This document shows, in pieces, positions 1 through 8,438 of a stretch of DNA of 11,796 nucleotides (position 1 is its first letter; each line of letters begins with the position of its first letter). Below the pieces are notes generated by a model. It did not search any database. It worked only from the letters and a program-made list of their open reading frames with translations, and was not told the DNA's origin. This stretch comes from Gloeopeniophorella convolvens (lineage: Eukaryota > Basidiomycota > Agaricomycetes > Russulales). The translations under genes were made by a program, and so were the position numbers. The DNA lies in NCBI GenBank assembly GCA_022496205.1, contig WTXD01000347.1, positions 1-11,796 on the forward strand, given 5' to 3'.

Positions 1-790
1 CTTGTTCCGCTTAGTTCCGACCTCCTGGCCCTCAGTTCCGACTTAGTTACAGCTCTGGAGCCCTAGCACTTGTGGAACACAACTCTGCGCAGTGTTTGAG
101 TAGCTTACTAAAGCCTCCGGCTGGAGCACGATCAGCAAGATGTGCCGCAGCGTACCAATACCTCGGTCGATCGCTCAGAAACCTCGGCCTAAGCCTCGGC
201 ATTGCAGCCCTGGCACAAGACGGCTGTTTCGACTTAGCAGTAGCGTCGGTTCAGGACGGAACACAGGATGAGTGGTTGAACGGAGTTACTATACCTTTCC
301 GTGTGCGGCCTGCAATTAGAGGCTCGCCTTTATATAAAACCCTCTCTCGGCCTTAGGGCTCAAAAAGAAATTCCCCTGCTGGGGTAGTCCACTTCTCATT
401 CTGCCTCCGGCCTAAGTTGGCCTTTCGTTGTACATCGTTTCACTACTAATCGGCCGCCACTAGGCCGGATCGCTCACACTCTCGGCCATCGCTCGGGCCG
501 ACTCAGTTGTACGTTGCGTATTCGACCGTTCGCACTAACAGCCTTTAGTTGCGGCATTACGGAGATACTTCCGGCATACAGGCCAGCCTACTTCGATCTT
601 GCATGCGTCGCCCTAGCAGCAGCGGCGCCGCTCGCGCTTCCGGCTTACTGCGCGGCCGAAGCGTACGCATTAGTGAACGTATTGCGGCGCACTCGGCACT
701 TCCGGCCAGCGCCTCAGTCAACGGTCTTCTAGCTGAGTACTTCCCCACACACTTGCGGTACTCACCTCGGCATTGTGCTACGAACAGCCC
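1..790. other. CpG-rich block without a convincing gene; possible LTR fragment
   Basis: This stretch differs from the rest of the window. It is dense in CpG and in short recurring words such as CCTCGGC, TTCCGGC and CGGCC, while most of the DNA to its right is CpG-poor. Several overlapping open frames of 60-125 codons exist in different phases, but none shows a domain, a plausible intron pattern or a steady codon bias, so I treat them as chance. A TATA box at 331-339 followed by a C/T-rich stretch would suit the U3/R region of a fungal LTR, but neither LTR end nor a second copy is visible. The alternative is a plain GC-rich intergenic region. The block stops just before the stop codon of the minus-strand gene at 810. 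Confidence 0.3.
331..339 (+). promoter_or_regulatory. TATA-box-like sequence
   Basis: TATATAAAA stands out in a GC-rich setting and is followed by a pyrimidine-rich CCCTCTCTCGG. It could be the core promoter of an LTR. No coding region convincingly starts downstream, so its function is inferred only. Confidence 0.3.
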
Positions 791-809
791 TTGTGCCGGG
801 CTTAGGGTA

Positions 810-1335
810 TCAACGGACCGTGTCATAGTTGTTCAGAGTGACAATATGCGCCTCTTCACTCTCCTGAGCGGTGGGGGCGCGACGGCGAGTGGGCCGTGCC
901 TTTCTCTTGCCCAAGACGACCACTGATGGGGCCTCAACAGGCTCCACAACCTCCCCCTGTTCAGAATTACCTTCAAAGTTGCCCACCTTGAAGCTTTCAG
1001 CGATTGAGCTGCTCACCGATTGAGGGACATCTTGATCGTCGTCTTGGACCTTCTGGGGGGTCTTCTGGGCCTCAGCAACATCGCCCTTGCGCTGTTGAAG
1101 ACGGCCTGAGCGATGCGGCGCTGAGGGGGGCTCCTCAGGCTGCTCAGACTCTGAAATCGAGGTAGAAATGGCTATTAGCGTTCAGAACGCACGGACCGTG
1201 CACCACGCACCTTCAGAGAGCTGCTCCTCCTCTTCATCCTCCTCCTCCTCATTCTCCTCACCCTCTGGCTCCCCATCTCCCTCCCCATTGTTGTCCTCCT
1301 CCAGCATCCACCACTCAGGGTGGGATGGGTCTTGA
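810..1335 (-). CDS. C-terminal fragment of an acidic disordered protein, unrecognised
   Basis: Read on the minus strand, coding sequence leaves repeat copy A at about 1335. It begins with DPSHPEWWMLEEDN, then runs through a long Glu/Asp tract (about 1290-1215, mostly GAG/GAA codons). A 60-nt intron follows at 1210-1151, with donor GTGCGT, acceptor TTTCAG and a GCTAAT branch-like site. The second exon (1150-810) is rich in Glu, Gln, Pro and Ser, has a basic patch GKRKARPTRRRAP near the end, and stops with TGA at 810-812. The palindromic motif lies inside the intron and again in the last codons (D-T-V-R-stop). The N-terminus is missing: the frame breaks where the repeat begins. Composition suggests a nuclear, chromatin-associated or transposon-borne protein, but I recognise no domain. 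Whether it is expressed is unknown; it may be a remnant. Confidence 0.5.
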
Positions 1336-2411
1336 TCACATATGGACCAAGACCTGCTATATCACTTGTGGAACGGCCCGACCGCAGAATCTCCATATGA
1401 CTCATGGCCAGCCGACGTCGGCCGACCGGACCGTTTTCACCTATCAGTCATAGCGTCGGCCGACCGTATACCAAAACGGACCGTGCAAGCGTCGCTTTGA
1501 ATGAAGGAATGATTGGAAAAACATAAAATGAAGTATCTAAGAACTGTTCAGAGAATGTTTGAGTAGTATCCAAGGAGTATCCAAGTATTCATTGAGTGAT
1601 AAACACATAAGTACTTCAGTATAGTGAGTAGATACATTAGATGATTCCAAGGACCCCCACTATACACATAACTCAGGTGGTGAGTGGTAACTCAAGATGA
1701 ATGAGTGTTACCATGTTACATTACAGACTATGTAGTGTACTCTGAGTGCATACAAGGCAGAAACATGGACCGTACGAGTGCTATAGAATGGACCGTGCAA
1801 GGGCCCTATAAACAAATCATATAAAATCTGTATACATAGTTCAGTTACTCTACATGTGCACGGTCCGTGTATGGAACGGTCCGTGTATGGAATGGTCCAT
1901 GTATGGAACGGTCTGTGCACAAAACGGTCCGTGTTTAGAATGATTAATGAACAGATTAGATCATGTTAGAGGATAGACTATGCACAGATCAGACTGTGCA
2001 GGCAGTATAGGTAATATCTGTGTGAACTACTCATCTATAACCTGTTGTGCTAGGTATACAGAGTAGACATGACTGCATCAATCAAGCTGTTGTAATGGCT
2101 ATACTCAGATGGCTTTGATTATCCAGGTCTCAAGCATCATAAGACATATCTTTATCTACAAGTAAGATATGCTCTCAAACTGAGAATACACTCTGCAAAG
2201 TCCTTCAATATGAGAAGGAGCCAGAGATAAAGCATATACATTTGGGAGTGCAATATACACTACAAGAATATTAGACTAGTTGTGAAGACCAATATACAAT
2301 GGAGTATAGTAAGTGTATTAGATGCACAGGACTAAATATATCAAGTGACTGCAAGGTTGTCCACCACACACATAATGCAAGCACTATAGAATAGATCATG
2401 AAGGGATAACA
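1336..2411. repeat. Direct repeat copy A (about 1.1 kb)
   Basis: Aligns nearly end to end with 8439-9608 in the same orientation, with scattered substitutions and small indels. The left edge is sharp: both copies begin TCACATATGGACCAAGACC, while the sequences before that differ. In order it holds a GC-rich palindrome-dense block (1411-1490), an AT-rich body with no CpG (1497-1769 and 1932 onward), a unit with two motif copies (about 1658-1800) and a tandem motif array (1859-1933). Relative to copy B it has lost about 95 nt near 2373. No transposase, reverse transcriptase or clear terminal inverted repeats are visible. It could be a non-autonomous transposon or a segmental duplicate. Confidence 0.85.
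1859..1933. repeat. Tandem array of the palindromic motif, 16-17 nt period
   Basis: Five units in a row carry ACGGTCCGTG or a decayed form, separated by TATGGA-like spacers. Three are exact (1860, 1876, 1924). Two are altered by C-to-T or G-to-A changes within CpG (ATGGTCCATG near 1893, ACGGTCTGTG near 1909). The matching array in copy B has different intact and altered units. Confidence 0.85.
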
Positions 2412-2671
2412 ATCAGACCATGTATAATCAGAACTGATTGGATTAGATTATGTGAGTTAAATGAATTAAATTGATCATATGACATGGACTGTGTGAAACG
2501 GACCGTGTGAAACGGACCGTGCGACAGGGACCTTGCAAACCGGACCGTGTGAACAGCACATGATAAGTCTAGGCCTTCTCTTCAATTGTTGGGGCCAGAA
2601 AACATATTGGGGTATCAGAGCGCCCTACCACTCTCTATCACTTCATCCACATCATCATCACACACAATACC
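2412..2671 (+). promoter_or_regulatory. Upstream region of the first paralogue with three motif copies
   Basis: This holds no gene. It has two exact motif copies 14 nt apart (2498-2506, 2512-2520) and a near copy at 2541. A pyrimidine/CA-rich leader (about 2630-2670) ends directly at the ATG at 2672. A similar leader precedes the ATG of the second paralogue at 4164, which supports both start choices. A promoter role for the motif is inference; it is equally common away from gene starts. Confidence 0.35.
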
Positions 2672-3683
2672 ATGCCAACCCTAGCTGAACTCTCCACATT
2701 CTCTGCTCTCCCTCAAGGACAGCAGACAATCCTTAGAATCGCTGCCAGGATCAATGAGGTCCTCAGAAGATGTCATCAGCAAGGTGTAGAGCCAAGCCCA
2801 GCAGTCTTGTGGCATATTGAGGATGCACTGGTAAGTTGTCATTTCAATACCTTGATCAATGATGTTCTTACTAGTGATTCATGATAGGATACTGCCCTAG
2901 AGCTGGGAATGGATAATCCCATCCTCTGGCCACACCCTGTCATCACTGAGGTGGCCACAGTGATCTATGGCAAAAGTACACCAAGGCTAGGTGATGTCAA
3001 CCTTCGAAGGATTGCTATAGACTGTGTGGCCAATGAGTGTAAGGGTGTGTCAGCCACCACTGAGCTCGAGAGATTTCTGGATGCTGGGAACACAAGGCCA
3101 GACAGTCCCAAGTGGTAGAGGCCTGACTTTGAGTCTGGTGACATTGAGCAAGATCAAGAGATGCAGAGGTGAGTTTATAACTTTACAACTGAGAGAGCAT
3201 AATAGACTGAGTGGGTGTCATAGTCCAGATATTTCAGTGTCTTCCATGGATTATATCCTCAATCAAACTGCCTCTGAGGATGGGGAGATTGAGGAGATCC
3301 CCATGGAAGAATATGACACAGTGAGTGATCTCTATGTGTTCTATTTACATATTGAACGGTCCGTGTTGCAGAGAAGATGTGGGCAATGCAATCTTAATGA
3401 TAGGCACTGTGAGATTCAAGATCAAGTGCAATCAGATGGAGCCTATGAATGCACACACTGTGCAGAGCATGGGATCAGGTGCTGGCCACCTGCTGGGTAG
3501 GCCCTACCACTTCTGTATGCCATGAGAGATCGTCAAATGAGCTCCAGAGGATGTGATATTGTCAGTGAGTGAATTGTACTATTTATTGTGGTTAAACGAG
3601 GCTAACAAAGCAATATAGCACGCAAGGACATAATAAAGCAGATTGAGGGACTGATATATCGTTTGGGGGGTGGCAGTAAGTGA
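2672..3683 (+). pseudogene. Paired-cysteine protein, paralogue 1: five exons, two in-frame TAG codons
   Basis: Exons at 2672-2830, 2888-3168, 3224-3320, 3372-3564 and 3619-3683 join into 795 nt, one unbroken phase of 264 codons plus TGA. Introns are 51-57 nt with GTAAGT, GTGAGT, GTGAGT and GTGAGT donors. The frame is interrupted only by TAG at 3116-3118 and 3498-3500; at both places paralogue 2 has TGG. The N-terminus (QQTILRIAARINEVLRR) looks helical. A conserved middle starts with HPVITEVATVIYG. A cysteine module CxxC-x6-C ... YECTHCAEHGIRCWPP follows, then a lysine-containing helix (RKDIIKQIEG). The CxxC pairs suggest zinc binding, loosely like half a fungal zinc cluster, but the family is not one I can name. 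The 51-nt third intron has no stop and could be retained; the paralogue's matching junction (RRCGQCN/DRCGPCN) supports splicing. It also carries the motif. The gene may be a pseudogene, a truncated gene of 76 codons of exon 2, or one with recoded TAG. Confidence 0.6.
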
Positions 3684-4163
3684 AGGATTAGAGTTATTGG
3701 ATGTAGAAATGGGCTGTGTGAGCACGGGCCGTGTATGCACGCTTTTACTCTGCATTCCATGTATTTTACTTCTGTAGAGCACAAATACTGTTAGATAGAA
3801 AGTGTAGGAGAACTCTGCACGGGCCGTGTCAAGAACGGGCTGTTCAAGCGCCCAGATTGCATCTACATCGAATCTTTAGATACACATTAGCATGTGGAGC
3901 TGCCTAATCTGTAAAATCAATAAAGGATCTGATCTGATCTCGATCAAATCACATTTATTCCAAATTGAGTCAATGACATCACTGAGTGCTAGATATGGAT
4001 CGTCTGGCCGGGCCGTTCTAGACACGGACCGTTCCAGACACGGACCGTGCATGCATCCCGCACGGGCCGTGTTTGGGGCTCAATCAGCGTCACAAGTCAT
4101 CCAAAGTGTCCCAAATCCCCCTCACACTTTCCACACACTATATCACTCATCCCCATCGCTTCA
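3684..4163. other. Intergenic region between the paralogues, rich in the palindromic motif
   Basis: No coding signal. It contains exact motif copies at 3724, 3819, 4024, 4040 and 4062, near copies at 4008 and 3834, and the leader of paralogue 2. Three of the five exact copies have a G centre (ACGGGCCGT), a form that is rare elsewhere in the window. The cluster at 4008-4070 lies about 100 nt upstream of the ATG at 4164. Confidence 0.6.
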
Positions 4164-5507
4164 ATGTCTGACCTTCGTGTAGAGTACCTCAAATACACTG
4201 ATGAGCAGCAGGATATGCTACAGATTGCCTGTAGGATCATTGAGGCTGTCAGAGCAAGAGATCAGGGCAGTGCAATCCCTGACAAGGACTTCAAAAGGCA
4301 TCTGAAGCGAGAGGTGGTGAGTCTTTAGTATCACTATTTACTTTCAAGTCTCTCACTGCAGAATCTGTAGGACACTGCCATCATGATGCAGAAGAGATCT
4401 TTGGAGCACCTCTCTGTCCACCCAGCCATCAAGCTTGCTTCCAGCCTGTGGCAAGGCGAGACTGTGACCCCCCTGGATGAGCTCACCATGGAGAGTATCA
4501 CCAAAGCCTGTCAGAAGTCCAAGAGGGAGGGTGTCTTGTCCAGCACTGATCTGGAGGAGGTGATCATTGAGGATGGGGAGTTGGATAGGTGGTGGCTACC
4601 ACCAGCAGCTGAGGAGATGGAGGTGGATGAACCAGGTACGCCTCAGTATCCCTATCTTGTTTGTACATCTCTGACACATTCTCTGGGCTTGTAGAACCCC
4701 CTGCAAAGCGCAGACGACCCGTGCGCTGCCAAAACGGGCCGTGCTGCAGGTCAACACTGAGGGAGCGACTCAGGGTGCTGCTGAGCAGGAGGAAGGGTGA
4801 GTACAGTTAAGGTCCACCTAGAAATGCACTGATTAACTTGTTATTCACCCACAGAACTCCCCAACGCCTCAGAACACCTACATCACAGAGGAGGGCACTG
4901 TGAACATGATCAAAAAGGACTACAAGAAGGTAAGTCAATTCTACTGCTCATATTTGATGATCTGATGCGATCTGCACGGTCCGTGCCATAGGATCGGTGC
5001 GGTCCGTGCAACTATGCAAGCTGGAGTGCACAATGCCAGTCCAGATGCCTTTGAGACCCGAAATTACGAGTGTATCAGGTGTGAGAGGCTGGGGATTCGC
5101 TGCTGGCCCCCTGCAAGATGGGCTCTGCCTCTGCTGTTCAGGCCAGAGACACATCTCAGGTCTAACAAGAGCACTACCAACTTTGTAGTGAGTACAATCA
5201 TTCTACATCATTGTGACAGTTCTAATGTATAATATATCATAGCTGCACGCGATTTGCAGAAGCAGATCAAAAGCTGACTGAAGTGCTCAAGGATGGCACT
5301 GCAGGCAGGCCAGATCGGCCCATTCCATCTCCCTCTGTTTCCCTTCGTCCCATTCACTCTGCAGTTCCCTCCCCCATCCTGTTCTCTAGCCACAACCTTG
5401 CAGAGGGTGTGGCTGGACCATCTCGTCTCCCAGCAGGCAGTAGCACGGTCCGTACCACAGGCGCCCCAGTCAAGCGTGTTTCCAGCACGAGTCGTGGCAG
5501 GAAGTGA
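4164..5507 (+). pseudogene. Paired-cysteine protein, paralogue 2 (frame-damaged or mis-assembled)
   Basis: Same architecture as the gene at 2672. The start ATG at 4164 has a similar leader. Exon 1 (4164-4316) encodes EQQDMLQIACRIIEAVR. An intron at 4317-4370 lies at the same position and phase as in paralogue 1. Exon 2 (4371-4635) begins DTA and contains HPAIKLASSLWQ and DRWWLPP. Likely introns follow at 4636-4694, 4797-4854, 4930-4991 and 5188-5242. Exon 5 encodes DRCGPCN, then YECIRCERLGIRCWPPAR, but these two pieces are in different phases, so a frameshift lies at about 5010-5060. Another mismatch of phase occurs between 4695 and 4855, where an extra exon has no partner in paralogue 1. The tail is a Lys/Glu helix (DQKLTEVLKDG) and a Pro/Ser-rich end stopping at 5507. 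Motif copies lie in an intron (4976) and in exons (4734, 4999, 5445). Function is unknown; the CxxC pairs suggest metal binding. Confidence 0.55.
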
Positions 5508-5863
5508 GTGGGGCCCTGTTTGAATTGTTGTACAATGTATCTTGCATGCATGAATGGAATATCGAGTATTTCACTTGTTTGAATTGAATGTGTGATAAGA
5601 GTAGGTATTTATATGATTGAATGTGCACGAACACGGACCGTTCATTGAGAAGCACACAAGGCAAGGTGTATACATCAATACACACTTTATTATCTTCTTG
5701 AGTGTCTGAATAAGCTTCGAATGAGTCATCGCACGGACCGTGTTACACGGTCCGTGCAACAGGACCGTGTTCAAGGCGAAGTAGCTCATTGTGCTATTCA
5801 CTATCCACAGAAAACAATAAACATGATATACTATAACTAAACACTTCTATGCTATGCCCAGGA
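5508..5863. other. Convergent intergenic region with four motif copies
   Basis: Lies between the 3' ends of paralogue 2 (+) and the KDZ gene (-). No gene is seen. It holds exact motif copies at 5633, 5733 and 5747 and a near copy at 5761. The 5733 and 5747 pair is one A-centred and one T-centred copy 14 nt apart, a nearly perfect larger inverted repeat (about 5732-5756). TTTATT at 5686-5691 reads AATAAA on the minus strand and could be a KDZ poly(A) signal. Confidence 0.55.
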
Positions 5864-8438
5864 CTAGATGGCTGGTACAGACATGTAAGTGAATGTAGAC
5901 TTGTCCACCAGTGGTTCAGACTCCCTAATAAACTTCAATGCTTCATCAGCACTCTGGGCAAGCTGAATCCACATGTGCCTCTGCTTTGCAGCATAGGCAT
6001 AGTGTCCTGGACTCGTCAATTGCACGGTCCGATCCATGCGCTCCATCCAGAAGTCTGCTCGATTTCTGAAGTAGGCTGGCACCCAATGAGCTTCATTCTT
6101 GATGGTGCACTCCTCCTCCATCCACCGCTCAAGCTGAGCCTTGGCTCTGAGCCAGTGAACCCGTTGTACTAAACATATACATACTATTAGTAAGTCACAG
6201 AGGTAACAGAATCAACAGAACCACTCACATTCAGCAAACCAATGAGGTCCATTATTCTCCTGGATCCCAAATGTCCAGATCCAGGGGAGTTGTTCATTCC
6301 GTTGTCCTCGTTCATTTGAGCCTAGAACAAGGGTCTGCACCTTCATATCTGCCTTGGTCAGCACTGGGAGTGATTCTTGACTTGGGAGTGCATCTTCAAG
6401 GACATCAAACATGTCCCTTGCCAGACTGTACACTCTGGCATGCTCTTGAACACCAGCATCAACACCATGCACACTGCTCCATGCACTCTTCTTGTCTTCT
6501 GGCTCTTGGCAGTCCTGACCCTTGTTCTGATCAGTGAAGACTTGAATCCAAGGGCAAGTCGGATCTTGTGGATTGCATCATGAGCTTGAGCAACCCTCAG
6601 CTTTGCTTCTTTGACAGCAAGTGACTTGGCACCATGATGGAGGCACCAAGTCCATCCTAGAGTCGAGGGGAGCATGATGTTAACATCTTCAGGGAACACA
6701 GATGCAGAGCCATCATCTCCATCTCTGACACCTTCATTCTCCACGTCTTCATCATCAGAACGGTCCGATTCATTGATCTGATCTTCATCCACTTGATCAG
6801 CTCTATCAAACTCATGGTAAGACTTGATTTTCTGGATTGATGAGATAGCAACACTGGTGTGTCTGAGCAAGTAGGAATCAGCCTCATGCTGGAACTTGTT
6901 GATGAGGGATTGTAGGTTGCTTCGACGATCATCAAGTGTCTTCTTATCAGCTGTGTTGAATCTTCCCTTCTTTGCACGAATGAACCTTCTAATTCCAAGT
7001 CTAGAGGGGTAAAATCAGCAATTGCACGGTCCGTGCAAAGACATGGACCATACTGAGTCTCCTGAATAGTGAGTCCAGATGAGATCCATTGGGCCTCGCC
7101 ATTGGATGAGTCCCAGGCTTTCTCCTGTTTACTGAGCTCAGTTTGAACTTCTGAGCGAGTGGGGGCTAGTGCTCAAAGTATCAGAGAAGTCATATTGAGC
7201 ACAAACAAGTATGTTCACCTTTCTTAGTCTTTGTCTCATAGATATCCATTGCCTCTGGATTCTCCCATCGATGTGACTGTGCATCGGCCTCTTGCAGTGC
7301 CCAGATCCCAATCATTGTAGGGAAGCGTTGACTCAGGCCCACAAAGGCCACCTCACTCAGAGGGAGACCTTCCTGGACACGCTTCCAGCGTTTCAGCATG
7401 AAGGGAACTAGACACCAGTTAACAATGAGTAGGATGAGATTTGAGATTGCACGGACCGGTCTTGATCAATTTCTTCCAGTTAGAATAGTTCATGTGGGCA
7501 TCTAGCACCTCTGCACGATGAACTAGAGACATCCCTCTAGTACTCCGAGATATGTTGTTCAATATTGACCACAGAGTCTCAATGATCTCTCCATCTACTG
7601 TCTGGTAGCATGAGTGTAGCTGGGTGAGAATCGAGCAAGACAGGTGTCTTGGTGGCCATGAATGTGAAAGAGACCAATCACATAACGAAGCTTGAGAGCC
7701 TCAGGGATGGACAACAAGGCATTCTCATCAATCCTCTTGAGTAGATTGACACAATACTGGCACATGATGTCATATGAGATGACAGCAATGGGGATGCCAT
7801 CCATGTTGTAGTTGAGGGCCTGACAGAGACTGTAGTCCATGTTGGCTTGTCTGATGGTTATAGAGACGTGTAAACGGACCGTTTAGCACGGGCCGTTCTG
7901 ACACGGACCGTGCACGCACCGTTCACCCTTCTGGAAGTCAACAACCGATGTAGGCACAAAACAACCATGGGCACATGCAGTGGCACCTATCCCAGTGACA
8001 TCGAGATGAGGATGACTAGAGTTGGCCATCTCAATGGCTCTGTAGGTGTTACAGGTGCTTTTCTACAATCACACATTAGAAACCTCAATTGTGGTACTGA
8101 TCAATAACTCACAATCTTCTTATGATTGGCAGTGGATAGATGTTCCTTATATCGAGTTGGTTCAGCCATGAATGAAGTTCCCTCAGAAGAGGGACCTCAT
8201 CATCAGATGTGCGAGCCCTCATGTGCTCTGCAGTGAAGTTGCCATCCATGATGAAAGTCCGAACCAACTCTTCACTAAAGTCACTATTAGCTGTATTATC
8301 ACTGAACAACAAGTTAGACTGACGGCTTGTAGATCTCTTGGAAGTTGTCTGGCAGATTGATGCCAGGCTGAGGACATGCTGAACAGAAGATGGCCATGCA
8401 GCCCTCCTCCTCCTTGACTGGCACAGTGTGGCCATACC
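5864..8438 (-). pseudogene. KDZ-family DNA transposase, N-terminally truncated and frameshifted
   Basis: KDZ transposases are large DDE/RNase H-fold enzymes of eukaryotic cut-and-paste elements. Recognisable blocks in order: CSACPQPGINLP (about 8385-8350), FIMDGNF (about 8256-8236), EGTSFMAEPTRYKEHL and KSTCNTYRAIEMAN across the 8112-8063 intron, CAHGCFVPTSVVDFQKGER, QANMDYSLCQALNY (from 7850), YDIMCQYCVNLL (about 7774), GLFHIHGHQDTC (about 7666), VDGEIIETLWSILN (about 7598), then the long helical tail ending in AYAAKQRHMW and the stop at 5864-5866. Family knowledge suggests the D of MDGNF, the D of YDIMCQ and the E of DGE as acidic catalytic residues. Introns lie at 8112-8063, 7919-7851, 7456-7408, 7218-7166, 7053-7001 and 6228-6169. 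Single-base frameshifts fall near 8320, 8185, 7605 and 6485. The N-terminal few hundred residues, with the cysteine cluster typical of this family, are absent: repeat copy B starts at 8439. Activity is therefore unlikely. The family call is near certain; inactivation assumes the assembly is correct. Confidence 0.92.

Noticed and set aside
72..926. Several overlapping open frames in the CpG-rich left block
   Set aside because: They overlap in different phases on both strands, with no domain or shared composition; high GC makes long chance frames likely.
1215..1290. CTC/CCT simple-sequence tract
   Set aside because: On the minus strand it is the Glu/Asp tract of the acidic coding fragment; no separate microsatellite is needed.
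1708..1920. Minus-strand open frame of 70 codons in repeat A, and similar ones in repeat B
   Set aside because: It is a translation of the tandem motif array and the CpG-free body; it is not kept open in the same form in the other copy.
1859..1933. Tandem motif array as a CRISPR array
   Set aside because: The period is about 17 nt, spacers are too short and similar, and the setting is a fungal nuclear genome.
2605..2625. GGTATCAGAGC-like sequence, similar to a tRNA primer binding site
   Set aside because: It is about 200 bases away from the repeat edge and is followed by a gene leader, not by retrotransposon coding sequence.
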